Shown here in pieces: positions 11,654-22,970 of a stretch of DNA of 64,000 nucleotides. The DNA is taken from assembly GCF_964656455.1 (NCBI RefSeq), contig NC_135722.1, forward strand, positions 51,230,628 to 51,294,627, given 5' to 3'. The stretch is from Halichoerus grypus (taxonomy: Eukaryota > Chordata > Mammalia > Carnivora > Phocidae). Under the pieces are notes generated by a model, which saw only the letters and a list, made by a program, of their open reading frames with translations, searched no databases and had not been told where the DNA came from. How positions within the stretch are numbered: position 1 is the first letter of the stretch; each line of letters begins with the position of its first letter. The position numbers were made by a program, and so were the translations under genes.

Positions 11654-11873
11654 GGGGTGCCTGGGTGGTTCAGTCAGTTAAGCGTCCCACTCTTGGCTTC
11701 AGCTCAGGTCATGATCTCAGGGTCGTGAGATTGAGCCCCAATTTGGGCTCCGTGCTCAGTGCAGAGTCCGCTTGGGATTCTCTCTCTCTCTCCCTCCCTG
11801 CCCCTCTGCCCCTCTCCTGCTTGTGCTCACTTGCTCTCTCTCTCTCAAATAAATAAATAAAATCCTTAAAAAT
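11654..11873 (+). mobile_element. CanSINE
   Basis: Head 'GGGGTGCCTGGGTGGTTCAG', (CT)n, AATAAATAAATAAAATC tail. TSD ATATTAAAGAAGAACT / ATACTAAAGAGGAACT. Inserted in L1 ORF2. Confidence 0.93.
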
Positions 11874-12080
11874 ATACTAAAGAGGAACTAATTAAATGGA
11901 GTGTTCAGGTGTAGGAAGACTCAATGTTGTCAACAAGTCAGTTCTTCCCAACTTGATTTATAAATGTAGTGCGATGCCTGTCAGAATCCCAGCAGGTTAT
12001 TGTGTGGATATTGACAAAGTGATTCTAAACTTCGAAAGGAGAGACAGAAGATCCAGAATAGCCAATATAGTGTTGAAGGA

Positions 12081-12830
12081 GAACAAAACTAAACACACTA
12101 TTACCATACAATCCAGTAATTGTGCTCTCTAGCATTTCCCCATAAGAGTTGAAAATCTATGTCCACACAGAGACCTGCACACAGATGTTTATAGCAGCTT
12201 TATTCACAGTTGCCAAATGTTGGAAGTAATCAAGATGTCCTTCAGTAAGTGAGTGGATAAATAAACTGTGGTACATCCAGACAATGGAATATCTTTGTGA
12301 ATATTATTCACTAAGAAGAAATGAGTGATCAAAGCATGAAAAGACATAGAGGAATCTTAAATGCATATTACTAAGTCAAAGAAGCCAGTGTAAAGAGGCT
12401 ACATCTGATTTTAACTATATGACATTCTAGAGAAGTCAAAACCATAGAGACAGTAAAAAGATAAGTGTTTGATAGGGGTTGGGGGGATAGAGGGATAAAT
12501 AAGCAGAGCACAGAGGATTTTTAGGACAGTGAAGCTACTCTGTATGATACTTGAGTGTTGCATACATCTCTATATACATTATACATTTGCCCAAACCAGT
12601 AGGCTATATAACATTAATAATGAGCTTTAAGGTAAACTATGAACTTTGGGTGAAATGATGTGTCAGGGTAGGTTCATCAGTTGGAACAAATGTACTACTC
12701 TGGTGGGGGATGTGGATAATGGGGGAGGCTCTGCATATTTGGGTGCAGGGGACATATGGGTAATCTCTGTATTTTCCATTCAGTTTTGCTGTGAGCCTAA
12801 AACTGATCTAAAATAGTCTTATTTTTAAAA
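12081..12830 (+). mobile_element. L1 3' end (L1M)
   Basis: Carries the L1M 3' UTR pattern: 'TTTATAGCAGCTTTATTCAC', 'CTGTGGTACATCCAGACAAT', 'CAACAAGTGTACTACTC'-like text, 'GGTGGGGGATGTGGATAATG', and an A-rich end near 12830. Confidence 0.8.
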
Positions 12831-13680
12831 AATGGACAAAGGATCTGAATAAACTTTTCTCCAGAGAAGATATATAAATGGCCAATAAGCATATGAAAAG
12901 GTGCTCAGCATTATTGTCCTTCAGGGAAATGCAAAATTGAAAATATGTTGCGATACCATTTCCCACCTGCTTGGATGCTTTTATCAAGAAGAGAATAACA
13001 AGTGTTGTTGAGGATGTGGAGAAGCTGGAACTTTGATGCAGTGCTGGTGGGAATGTAAAATGGTGCAGCTGCTGTGGAAAACAATTTGGCAGTTCCTTAA
13101 AAGGTTAAACATAGAGTTACCATATGACCCAACAATTTCACTCCTAGGTATATATACTCGAGAAATGAAAACCTGTCTACACAAAGACTTGTAGATGAAT
13201 GTTCATAACAGCATTATTTGTAATAGTTAAAAAGTATAAACAACTCAAATGTCCAATGACTGATGAGTGGATAGCTATAATGTGGTATGTCCATACAGTG
13301 CAGTATTATTTGGAAATAAAAAGGAATGAACCACAATACGTGCTACAACCTGATGAACATTGAAAATGTTATGCTAAGTGAAAGAAGCCAATTACAAAAG
13401 ACCACATGTTGTATGATCCCATTTATATGAAACATCTAGACTAGGCAGTCTGTAGATAGCAACAGAAAGTAAATTAGTGGTTTCTTAGGCTGGGGGGAGG
13501 ATGGAGAGGGACTGCTAACTGGTATGTGGTTTCTTTTTGGGGTGGTAAAATGTTCTAAACTTAGAAGTGGTGGTGGCGGCACAACTCAATATACTAAAAA
13601 GCACTGAATAGTACACTTTAAATGGGTGGATTTTATGGTATGTGAATTAGATCTCAGTACAGCTGTCATTAAAAGAATCA
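12831..13680 (+). mobile_element. Second L1 3' end in tandem (L1M)
   Basis: Begins 'AATGGACAAAGGATCTGAAT' and runs through 'GTGGGAATGTAAAATGGTGC', 'TGATGAGTGGATAGCTATAA' and 'GCACTGAATAGTACACTTTA' to 'GTGAATTAGATCTCAGTACA'. It has the same type of 3' UTR as 1-649. Confidence 0.85.
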
Positions 13681-13740
13681 GGTGCATAGAAGTGTATGAT
13701 TGTAGGACAAGTTGTGAATGTGAGTGCTGGGGTGCAGTAG

Positions 13741-13895
13741 CAGGGCTTCTCAAACTTTTAAAGGGCATATGGATTACCTGTCTATCTTATTTAGTGTAAA
13801 TTCTGATTCAGGAGGTCTGGGGTAGAGTCTGAGATTCTCTGTTTCTTAATAAGCTCTCAGGGTGCTGATGCTACTGGGCTATGGCCCATGCTTAG
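13741..13895. mobile_element. hAT-type non-autonomous DNA transposon
   Basis: Starts 'CAGGGCTTCTCAAACTTTTA', contains 'TTCTGATTCAGGAGGTCTGG' and 'CTGAGATTCTCTGTTTCTTA', and ends near 'CATGCTTAGG'. It belongs to the same family as 15745-15905. The exact MER name is uncertain. Confidence 0.65.
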
Positions 13896-15473
13896 GAAGG
13901 CAGTAAAGGATGTTTGTTTCTTCAGTGAATGGGGTCAGTCTGAAGAGCCTTCGAGCCAGGAGGATTTGGCCAGCATTTTGTAGGAAGGCATAATGTAGTT
14001 TGGTGGAAGAGAGGGGCTTAATGGACAAAGTAACCAGCCTGTGTAAAAACTCAGACCACAGAGTATCCAATATTTGTGGGGTACAAGAGGCCTGTTGGGT
14101 TACAGGGGTGGGTCCCTGAATCTTGCACCTGAGCATTTTCTGTTTTTATGAAATTTTCTCTTGCTCTCTGCTTGACATTTTTGATTTAACTTCTTTCAAA
14201 TCTGGACTTAGGTAGATTGGTACTACTAAGGGCTTTGTGAGCTTCTAGGAGGGGAGGGATTGGTTGGCAAGAAAACATTCTATGTGTGGGTCTTGGGAGT
14301 TGGATGTGAACCCATCAGTCAGTAACCATGCCTGGAGAGCCTCCTTAATTAGCTACCTGAGCTCTGGACAGGGCACAATCAGACTGACTTACTGCTTGGA
14401 CCCAGATGAATAAACTCATTAATGAGGGAGCAAATAAAGATGTATTTCCAGATGGTACGGGTTAATTATAGCTATGGTTTACAGCTTTCCTTGTTTTTCC
14501 ACTTGTGCTAGAAAACCAATATGGATGTAGTTTAAAGAATCGTTTGGTTCAGGAGGCAACTGCTAAAGCCAAATCCTGTCTGTACTCTTTGCATTCATAG
14601 TACTCCATGAAGTGCTGAACAGTCCTCTAAGCCCAGGTCTAGTCTCAGCCTTAGTGCTTGCCCTTCTGAGGTATTTTCCCTGAGGCTCTGGAAACAGTAG
14701 TGTCCTGTGCTTCATCAACATTCGGTTCCACAGCCTCTCCTGATACTTTATAAAGTGCTTCCACTCTCCCAGGAGGAAAGGCAAGGAAATCACTTGGTCA
14801 CCTTGAATGTTCTTACCCTCACAGCCCCACAATGAAGTCAGAAGTCTTATTCTCTATTTTCTAGACGGAGAGCCTAAGGTATAGGTAGTAACATGCTTAA
14901 CCACCATCATGGAGAGACACCCCATGGCTGGCCCAGTTCTTTGGATCTTCCTTAGTTTATCCTTCAGTGGAGTCGTCTTGCTTCTTTGAAGATGTAGTTG
15001 TGTTGTTTCTTTCTGTTTTGACAAACATGATTTTCTGGGTGCCTCCTGGTATCAAATGAATACTTCTTTCCCGGATACCTACTAAGTATTTTTCATGTGT
15101 TTATTTACACTCCCATTTAAGCATCTCCAGGTGGGGTGCTGGTTTGTCAGCATACTTATTATCGTATTGGAGAGAATTCTGTTCAATTCCTCTAGTACTC
15201 ACAGAGTGCTTAGTATATGCTCAGCTCTGTTCTGTTCTCCTTGAAAGACACAAAGCAGTGTATTCTCCTTGGCTCTGTGGGATCTTCCAGGTTTATAGGA
15301 TGGAAGCAAGGTAGACATAAGCAGGCCAGGACTAGGGTGAAGCAAACAAGGCACTCACTTTCAAGGTCATGCGCATGGAGGGTCAGTACCTGACAATGAG
15401 TGCCTCCTTAAATTTTGAGCCCTAGGTCCCTTGGCTTACCCCCACCTTCCTTAGTCCTGGTTCTGGCCTTAAG
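13896..15473. other. Unassigned intronic sequence (intron 1)
   Basis: No repeat, gene or RNA recognised. Short ORFs at 13879-14136 and 14563-14832 have no homology I recognise and no splice context. Confidence 0.5.
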
Positions 15474-15486
15474 AAGCAGTTACATC

Positions 15487-15683
15487 GGGGCACCTGAGTG
15501 GCTCACTCAGTCAAGCGTCTGCCTTAGGCTTAGGTCATGATCCCAGGGTCCTGGGATTGAGCCCTGCATCAGGCCTCCTGCTCAGCGGGGAGCTTGCTTC
15601 TTCCTTTCCCTTTGCCTGCCCCTCTCACTGCTTATACACACTCTCTCTCTCTGTCAAATAAATAAATAAAATCTTTTAAAAAA
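15487..15683 (+). mobile_element. CanSINE
   Basis: Head 'GGGGCACCTGAGTGGCTCAC', (CT)n, AATAAATAAATAAAATC tail. A perfect 13-bp TSD (AAGCAGTTACATC) lies at 15474-15486 and 15684-15696. Confidence 0.95.
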
Positions 15684-15744
15684 AAGCAGTTACATCACTT
15701 GGAAATCACATTTAAGATAAGACTATGAATGACTGGTATGGAAC

Positions 15745-15905
15745 ATTGCTTCATAGATTTAATATGCATATGAATCATCTGGAGACCTTATTAAAAGTAG
15801 GATTCTGATTCAGTGGGTCTGGAGTGATGCCTGAGATTCTGCATTTCTAACAAGCACCCAGACAATGCTGATACTAGTCTTTGTGCCACACTTTGAGTAA
15901 GGAGA
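15745..15905. mobile_element. hAT-type non-autonomous DNA transposon
   Basis: Contains 'GATTCTGATTCAGTGGGTCT', 'CTGAGATTCTGCATTTCTAA' and 'GTGCCACACTTTGAGTAAGG'. Same family as 13741-13895. Confidence 0.65.
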
Positions 15906-16246
15906 AAAATCCGTGCTTGAGAAAAGCAGAGGGCCAAATTCACTAAGCTAGGGAATCAGGGCAGGCTTCTTGAGGGAAGGTGAAATTGCAGCTGGGCTCT
16001 CCAAGGACAAGTTGGATTTGGATGGGATAAAAGAGAGGGAAACATTGCAAGCAGAAGGAAGAATATGCAAAGGCCCAGAGATAGGAATGAGTCCCATATG
16101 TTTTGAGACAGTGAACAGACTGGCTTGGCAAGACACAGGTCCAAGTTGGAAAAAAGGTAAAGAGTTTTGATAGGTAGCATGAAACCTGTATTGGACTGTT
16201 TATTTAGAAGTGTGGTCCGGAAAAAAAAAAAAGAAGTGTGGTCCGG

Positions 16247-16440
16247 GGCGCTTGGGTAGCTCAGTCGGTTAAGAGTCTGCTTTTGGCTCAGGTCATGATC
16301 TTGGGGTTCTGGGATTAAGCCCCACATCGGGGCGCCGTGCTCAGTGGGGAGTCTGCTTGTCTCCCTCTCTCTTTGCCTCTCCCCCGCTTGCATGCTCTTT
16401 CTTTCTCTCTCTCTCTCAAATAAATCTTTACAAAAAAGAA
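16247..16440 (+). mobile_element. CanSINE at a triplicated target
   Basis: Head 'GGCGCTTGGGTAGCTCAGTC', (CT)n, short tail. Its flanks are AGAAGTGTGGTCCGG (16232-16246) and AGAAATGTGGTCC (16441-16453). A third copy, AGAAGTGTGGTCCGG, lies at 16206-16220 and is separated from the second by an A tract (16221-16231). The 145-codon - strand ORF across this region is SINE antisense. Confidence 0.9.
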
Positions 16441-17095
16441 AGAAATGTGGTCCTTACTTGTCTGCTCAGGTACCACCCAAATGGGCATTTCCATTTCTTA
16501 TATCTACTTGTCCTGGGATATTATGGGACCTCTGTTATTCTAGGGAAATGAAGACCTGAGTTAGGACACCTGAATACATTCTGTGAGGCATTGTGTGAAG
16601 TAGGAAAAGGGAGGAGGTGGTTGACTTCATTACCCTGGCAAAGCCTTGAGATATATATATATATTTTTTTAAACTTAGCTGGGACATGTACAAATCAGAA
16701 AGCCCTCCCTAAATAGTGATGGGAATACACAGTACACACACATAAAGGATGCCTGGTAAATACGTACTGATTTGACTCAGTAGGAGAGTTCTGCCCATTT
16801 TACTTCAAACATTCTTTGTAAAGTACTTTTCTGAAGTTATCATAGGAACAGTGAGAAATTGGGCCTTGAACCTCATAAGTACTAAAGGAATATTTGTTGA
16901 TTGATTCCTTTGAGGCCTTGTCTCTCTCCTCTACATCAAGAAACGTTTTCACCTCAGGTCAGTGTAAGAATGTATGAATGTAATGTTTTTGACTTATGTA
17001 CTGACACTTGGTTATGCTTTTGTATGGCTGTAAGAAAGTAGAAGACTTGAGTCATGAACTCAAAGAGTTTAGTAGTATTCTTGAGCAGTGGTTTT

Positions 17096-17284
17096 CAGCT
17101 GGAGGCAATTTTCATCCCACGGGGGACATTTTACAATGTCTGTAAACATTGTTGCTTCTGTGCCATCTAGTGGGTAGAGGCCAGGGATGCTGCTAAAACA
17201 TCCTACAATGTACAGAATGCTCCCCACCTCACCAAAGAATTATCCAATCCCAAATATCCATAGTGCCAAGGTTGAGAAACCCTG
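17096..17284 (-). mobile_element. MER5A-like hAT-Charlie element
   Basis: Ends are CAGTGGTTTTCAGCT and AGGTTGAGAAACCCTG (imperfect inverted termini). Internal 'ATCTAGTGGGTAGAGGCCAG' and 'GGATGCTGCTAAAACATCCT' fit. Flanking 8-mers TTCTTGAG/TTCTAAAG fit a decayed 8-bp TSD. Confidence 0.85.
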
Positions 17285-17459
17285 TTCTAAAGGACAAGAA
17301 CTAACAAATAGAACCAGAACTTTGAAGTTGGAAGGTCATACTGCTAGTTAATAGCAGAGCAGGGACTAAAGCTTAATTCTCCCTAGTCTAATGTGCTGCT
17401 TGCTGCCATGGGGCCAGTTAGAGTCAGATGGCATATGACAGAATATTTTATCTAGCTTC

Positions 17460-17830
17460 ATCTCCCACTAATCCTAATTCATACTTTTTGCCCTAGCCAT
17501 ACTCATTTATTTGTATGCTACGCAACTTTATTCCTTCATCTTCATGTTAGTTAGTCCCTTTGCCTGGGACGTATTTCTCCCATTTCTTCATCTGGATGAT
17601 ATTTCACGTCTTCTCCAGGAGGTCTTTGCCAGTCTATAACACTGCAAATTGGATCAGAAGCCATTTCTTTATTCTTCCGTAGCTAGTCCTCAGCATATAG
17701 TCAAGAAATTTTCTGTATATATGTGTGACTTCTTGACTAGGCTGTGAGCATCTTAGGAGTTAGGTTTACTCTCCTGTCCTCATTGCCTAGCATAGACATG
17801 CAATATACTGTCAGTCATAGACATGAGATA
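17460..17830 (+). repeat. L2 LINE fragment
   Basis: L2 sense pattern: 'TTCACGTCTTCTCCAGGAGG', 'TAGGCTGTGAGCATCTTAGG', 'CTCATTGCCTAGCATAGACA'. Diverged. Confidence 0.6.
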
Positions 17831-17846
17831 AAGTAAGTTGTTAGAG

Positions 17847-18047
17847 GGCGCCTGGGTGGCTCAGTCGTTAAGCGTCTGCCTTCAGCTCAGGTCATGATCC
17901 CGGGGTCCTGGGATCGAGTCCCACATCGGGCTCCCTGCTCGGCGGGAAGCCTGCTTCTCCCTCTCCCACTCCCCCTGCTTGTGTTCCCTCTCTTGCTGTG
18001 CTTCTCTCTGTCAAATAAATTAAAAAAAAAAACAGCTTTAAAAAAAA
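17847..18047 (+). mobile_element. CanSINE, close to RNF121 exon 2
   Basis: Head 'GGCGCCTGGGTGGCTCAGTC' to poly(A). TSD AAAGTAAGTTGTTAGAG / AAAGTAAGTGGTTAGAG (17 bp, one mismatch). It ends about 190 bp upstream of the exon 2 acceptor, in sense orientation. Confidence 0.95.
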
Positions 18048-18233
18048 AAAGTAAGTGGTTAGAGAAGGGAGAGATCAGTGGGAAGTAGAGTATTGGGGAA
18101 GGCTTCATAAAGACTGTGACACTTGAAGCTTCTCATAATTCCTTGAAGATAATGATGAATGTATGAGCACCTTATATTGGGCAGGCACAGTTCTAAGACA
18201 GTAATGGATTTTTTTGGTGTTGTTTTTCTACAG

Positions 18234-18271
18234 GTTGATATGTCAGACCTCTCCCCAGAGGAGCAGTGGAG
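18234..18271 (+). CDS. RNF121: RNF121 coding exon 2 (38 nt)
   Basis: This small exon encodes VDMSDLSPEEQW plus the first two bases (AG) of an Arg codon completed by the next exon. It is preceded by a strong T-rich tract ending in CTACAG and followed by GTAAGT. The peptide is the acidic, conserved segment just N-terminal to the membrane region. It starts in phase 0 and ends in phase 2, and 38 nt is not a multiple of three, so skipping it alone would shift the frame. A CanSINE (17847-18047) ends about 190 bp upstream. An exon this short would be missed by ORF finding; the call rests on the splice sites, the exact residues and the frame match to exon 3. Confidence 0.93.
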
Positions 18272-18504
18272 GTAAGTGTGACAGTGTGGGCCCCTCAGGC
18301 TGGGAACTGTAAATTAATCCTACTAATAGAGTTGTATATCTACCCTTGTGCTTCCTTGTCTGTGGGGAAGCCATTACTCTTGACTAGTAGGAGAGGTCAT
18401 TTGTGATCTTCTCCAGTACTTGGGTTACTCCTGGGTAGCTCCTTCAGTCCTGGGGAGTAAATAGGTAATTGCACCAAACTATTTATCTGGGTTTAAATAC
18501 TACT

Positions 18505-18715
18505 AGTTCTGCCATTTCCTAGCTATGCTATCTTGGGCAAGTTACTTGATTTCTTACTACCTTAGTTTCCTCAGTTTGCACAATGAAGGTTGCAACAGTA
18601 CCTACACCTCATAGAGTTGTTGTGAGGACTATTAATATATGTGAAATTCTTAGAACAATGCCTGGCATGTGGTAAGCTTCCAGTAAGTGTTACCTGCTTT
18701 GCAGGTGACTATCAT
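18505..18715 (+). repeat. MIR
   Basis: MIR core pattern: 'TCTTGGGCAAGTTACTTGAT', 'TTAGTTTCCTCAGTTTGCAC', 'GTTGTTGTGAGGACTATTAA', 'CAATGCCTGGCATGTGGTAA'. Confidence 0.85.
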
Positions 18716-19777
18716 CATTAACATCATCATTATCCACGAAACAGAGCAGAGAGATCTGGCTGAAAAATGGGAATAGTGTCTTCTGATCTCAACTCTGCCA
18801 CTAACTTGCTTTGTAACCGGAGTGAGTCAACAGTCAACAAATACCTTATTATCATGATTACTCATCAAAGAGCCTTCAGAGTGTTTGCCCCACAAGGTAG
18901 CTGACCAGTGAGCTGGAATCAACTATGTAAATTTGATTAATAGTACAAAAAAACCCTTTCATTTAGATTATTAAAATAGAGAACGACAAAGATACCAACT
19001 TACATGACAAACCCAGAAAGATTTTAGAAAGCTTTAAACTTAATATTCACCAGTTGTGTACCTCAGCTACCAAAACATTCCAAAATTTGGAAGATGTTCA
19101 TAGAAATATACTGTCTGTTTTAGGGAGATGAAGTGCCACCATGCTTCACTGAGTCCACACTAATTTTGTTGTAAACACTGCATATTAAGAAGATCTTCAG
19201 TTAGATAACATCTAGAAGAAGGCAACCAGGATTAATGGTTTTCACATTATGTTATATGAATAGCATTTAAAAGATCTAGAACTGTTAGCGTAAAAGGGCA
19301 TAGAAAAGTGGTGGTAGGAAGAGGATTGTTTTTGTTTTGGTTTTTTAAATAAGATCATATAAATCTTTGAAAGAGCAGCATTGGGAAAGAAGAATGATTA
19401 TGTCCTTTGTTGTTCCAGAGTATAAAATTAGGTCCAATGGATTGAAGCTATAGAAAGATGGATTTTGTCTCATCAGACATTTTTAATAATCGTGGTATAT
19501 TGAGAGGTAGTGAGCTCCTGCCCTTAAAGTATTGGAGTTTTATTCCTTTATTAGCACATGTGAGTACCTACAATGTGCCAGATAGATGGTCCTCGAATTA
19601 CTTTAAGAGGCATATGTTCTCAGCCAGTGGGAGTATTCAGACAAAGATTGTAAAGATGATGTTTGCATTGGGTGGGAGCCTGAGCTAGAGTTGTTGTTGT
19701 CTGGTCTTTTCTCCATATTTGGTACTTTTGTTGTGTACATCCATTTAGTCATATACTGTCCGAGAATAAGAAATTTA
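18716..19777. other. Unassigned sequence, intron 2
   Basis: No repeat or gene recognised in this stretch. A simple TTTTG/GTTTT tract lies near 19326-19346. Confidence 0.5.
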
Positions 19778-19791
19778 TCTGTTATCTTTAT

Positions 19792-20007
19792 TTATTTTAT
19801 TTTTTTATTTTTTTTTTTAAAGATTTTATTTATTTATTTGACAGAGAGACACAGCGAGAGAGAGAACACAAGCAGGGGCAGAGGGAGAGGGAGAAGCAGG
19901 CTTCCCGCAGAGCAGGGAGCCCAATGTGGGGCTCGATCCCAGGACCCCGGGATCATGACCTGAGCCGAAGGCAGACGCTTAACGACTGAGCCACCCAGGC
20001 GCCCAGT
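19792..20007 (-). mobile_element. CanSINE
   Basis: Left T-rich end with 'AAAGATTTTATTTATTTATT', right end 'GAGCCACCCAGGCGCCC'. TSD TCTGTTATCTTTAT at 19778-19791 and 20011-20024. Antisense in intron 2 of RNF121. Confidence 0.94.
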
Positions 20008-20059
20008 TTCTCTGTTATCTTTATAACTCCCCACAGTACTTAGGTTTTTAAAGTGTCCT

Positions 20060-20220
20060 TTGCCCTTTTAGTTTAGCTTATCCTCACAACAACCCTATGA
20101 GGGAAGCAGCAAAGGTATGGACTTCTTGGATAGATGAAGAAATTGTGATGTAGAGATGTGAATTTTCTTGGCCAAGTCCACATGGATGTCTGAACCTAAG
20201 TTTCTGACTCCCACCCGTAT
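20060..20220 (-). repeat. MIR fragment
   Basis: Antisense MIR text 'CTCACAACAACCCTATGAGG', 'GATGAAGAAATTGTGATG', 'CTTGGCCAAGTCCACATGG'. Confidence 0.65.
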
Positions 20221-21370
20221 TATTTTTTTGTCAGAATCTCCCACCCTGAATGAGTTGATGTAAGATGAACCCTGAGGTGCTGTGGCTGGCTGCTGACATT
20301 TGGCTGCCCACTGCCCCTACCATATTTCCTCCCTAACATTTTATTGTGAAAAATCTCAGAAAAGTTGAAAGATTATACAGTAAACACCTTTAGGCCCACC
20401 ACCTAGATTCTACAGTTAACTTTTCACTGTATTTGCTTTATCGTTTGTCTGTCTGTAATTCATCCCATTGGGTTCTTCTTGAATAGTCTGTCATTGCCCT
20501 TGGGAACTCTATGAAGATACCATTTATGTTGTCCTTTCCCTCTCTCCCTAATAGCCCCAGGTATGGAGAATTGGCATAAAAGCTCCTGACTACAGGCTGT
20601 ATTTGTATTTATTTTTCTAACTCCTTCCTCATTTCTCTGTTGGCTGACTCTGACTCTATTCTTAAAGGAAGGTGTTGGCCAAGAGAATCACTTGTTGCCA
20701 GTCCTCTGGACCAGAGAATGCCAGCCTTAGATTAAATAAGAGTTTCCAGTTGCACTCTTCCTTAAGCTCTTGAGGAGGCTATTTACCTGTGGATGCTGAT
20801 GGTGAGGACACTGTTGGATTCATACAAAGTTGAAGCAGTCCAGATTTTTCAGGCTTTAGCTAGTCTTAGAGAGGATAGGACAAATAAAGCAAGACTTTAA
20901 CCCTGGAATTAGTACACATCTGCAATAGTACTTCTTTATTGGTGTTATAAATATCATTGACTAAGAGTATGAGATTTTATGGCTATATCCTTCTCTCTGG
21001 GTTACTTTCTCCTTCCAGTGACAGGTTGAAATAGGACTGAAATGGGCAGTGACAACAGGCTTCTCCTGGGTCCTCTTTCCCACAGGAAAGGTGTCAGCTG
21101 CTTTTGCTCTTGGGGGTGGGCAGCAAACAACCCACCTTTATTTCCAATAGCTGAGCTTCTGACTAAGGCCCATAGAGCCCCTGTTCTATCCCAAAATGCC
21201 CATTCTCTAGGGTGTGTGTTTTTCTAGCCCCTAATTTGTATAGTACCCTGCAGATGCAAAGCCCAAGAATGTGTTCTGAGCTATAGACTGGTGGAATATC
21301 CCTGGAAAGCACTGCCCTTTTACCAGCACACCTTCCCTGATCTGCCTCACCTCATCTGTTTGACTTTCAG
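20221..21370. other. Unassigned sequence, 3' part of intron 2
   Basis: No gene or RNA recognised. About 20335-20545 resembles an old interspersed repeat ('TTATTGTGAAAAATCTCAGA') that I cannot name. It ends at the exon 3 acceptor. Confidence 0.5.
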
Positions 21371-21512
21371 GGTTGAGCACGCACGCATGCATGCCAAGCA
21401 CCGCGGCCATGAAGCCATGCACGCTGAAATGGTCCTCATCCTCATCGCTACTTTGGTGGTGGCCCAGCTGCTCCTGGTGCAGTGGAAACAGAGGCACCCC
21501 CGCTCCTACAAT
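21371..21512 (+). CDS. RNF121: RNF121 coding exon 3 (142 nt), first membrane segment
   Basis: The exon follows TTTCAG and ends before GTAAGC. The first base completes the Arg codon from exon 2 and 47 full codons follow, so it runs from phase 2 to phase 0. It starts with a His/Arg-rich cytosolic-type segment (VEHARMHAKHRGHEAMHAE). Next comes a hydrophobic stretch of about 18 residues (MVLILIATLVVAQLLLVQ), the first predicted transmembrane helix, closed by a basic WKQRHPRSYN. The His-rich part and the helix match mammalian RNF121 residue for residue as I remember it. Reading through the donor gives a longer ORF ending in intron 3, which is an intron read-through artefact. Intron 3 downstream is the longest in the window (27.3 kb). 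Confidence 0.96.
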
Positions 21513-21864
21513 GTAAGCCACTGCCTCTCACTTCTTTTTCTGACAGTTGTCAAAAGACCCTTCCTAAGTATTCTAGGGTCCAGCCTAACTCAGGCTGCAT
21601 ATAGGCAGGGAATAGACAATGATAGTAAACGTTATGTATGAATGGTGAATAGTGTATGGTGGGTATGCATTTAAGAGGCGAGTGATTCAGATGGTGAAAA
21701 TAGGGATAGAACTTGAGACTACTTTCATGGCCAGGTCTTCCCTTTTAAACATTTTGGGACAGATCCATGAAGGAGATGCTCATCAGGAACTATTCAAGTA
21801 AAGGGAGAGGTGGTCGCCTTGTTGGGAAGACCAAGCCTCTTAAGTGAATTTTACAGGTAGGATT

Positions 21865-22600
21865 TAGATTAATTAAAAAAAAAAAAAAAAAAAACAGGCA
21901 ATGATAGAGGAAATGAGGAACAAAACATATAAAACATATAGAAAACATATAGCTGAATGGCAGAAGTAAATCTTTCCTTATTGGTAATTACTTTAAATGG
22001 GTTAAATTCTTCTATTAAAAGGAGAGATTGGCAGATTGGTTAAAAAAACCAAACAAACCATGAGAGACTCACTTTAGATACAAAGACACAGAGAATAAAA
22101 GTAAAAGGATGGACAAAGATATTCCATGTACATGATAATCAAAATAGAGCTGGGGTGGCTATTAAATATCAGACCAATAGACTTTAGATCAAAAAAATTT
22201 ACAAGAGACAAAGGATATTATATATTGATAAAAGGTTTAAACTAACAAGAAGATACTACAATTATAAACATTACTAACAAAGGAGCCCCAATATATGTGA
22301 AGCAAAAACTGACAGAATTGAAGAGGGATAGACAGTTCTACAGTAGGTTGCAGAGTTCAGTACCTGACTTTGACTAACGAATAGAGCAACCAGATAGAAT
22401 ATCAGTAGTTAATAGAGGACTTGAACAGCATTATAAACCAGTTAGACCTAACAGACACACAGGGCACACACTACCCAACAACAGCAGAATACATTCTCTT
22501 CTCAAGTGCACATGGACCGTTCTCCAGGAGAGAACATGTGTTAGGCCACAAAACAAGTCTCAATAAGTTTGAGAAGATTGAAATCATAGATTCAACCACT
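21865..22600 (+). mobile_element. L1 ORF2 fragment (old L1M/L1ME)
   Basis: Begins after an A-run (21873-21894). Carries L1 endonuclease-region text: 'AATTACTTTAAATGGGTTAA', 'GGGGTGGCTATTAAATATCA', 'AACAACAGCAGAATACATTC', 'TGTGTTAGGCCACAAAACAA'. A 62-codon remnant (22421-22609) keeps NQLDLTDTQGTHYPTTAEY. No intact frame. Confidence 0.85.
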
Positions 22601-22749
22601 CTGGATTAGGACATGACAGGTGCAGTGTACTGGATTTTTTTACGACTGTTATCATAGAAGTTTTTAACCTTTACAAGGGTAACAACCCTTTTTTAACATC
22701 AACTTGGCAAACACCTACGTGATAATACTTTGCATAGAATATACAAGTG

Positions 22750-22970
22750 CATATATAGTAGTAACAATAGCTAACATTTATTGAATTCTCACTATGCCAG
22801 CCACTGTTGTAAGTACTTCACAAGTGTGGACTCAGCTAATCCTTGTAATAATCCAGTAAGATAATGTTTTCTCCAATTACAAGTGAGGAACTGAGACAGA
22901 AAAGACTAAGTAATTTGCTCCAGTGATAAAACCATTATTTGAACCCAGACAGTTTTACTCCAGGGTTTTG
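22750..22970 (-). repeat. MIR
   Basis: Antisense MIR: 'GCTAACATTTATTGAATTCT', 'TATGCCAGCCACTGTTGTAA', 'ACAAGTGAGGAACTGAGACA', 'TTATTTGAACCCAGAC'. Confidence 0.85.

Larger units (their letters stand above)
8230..12080 (+). mobile_element. Old L1: inter-ORF and ORF2 (endonuclease to reverse transcriptase)
   Basis: About 8815-8935 and 9240-9565 encode recognisable endonuclease-domain remnants (LNISGLNAPIKR..., YVRQKLIELQREIDKST, NQLDIMDIYRLL). About 9565-10970 and 11160-11650 continue into RT-region text. It is riddled with stops and frameshifts. Later insertions: CanSINEs at 8585-8714, 9027-9227, 10975-11148 and 11654-11873, and the DPH3 pseudogene at 9901-10430. Confidence 0.85.

Noticed and set aside
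15956..16393. 145-codon - strand ORF
   Set aside because: Much of it is the antisense of a CanSINE (16247-16440), and the rest has no recognisable homology.
1..18233. First coding exon, promoter or CpG island of RNF121
   Set aside because: No CpG-rich segment and no coding sequence for the N-terminal acidic/glycine-rich residues was seen, so they should lie upstream.
21291..21641. 116-codon ORF spanning RNF121 exon 3
   Set aside because: Only 21371-21512 is exon; the flanks are intron read-through. Clean AG and GT borders define the exon.
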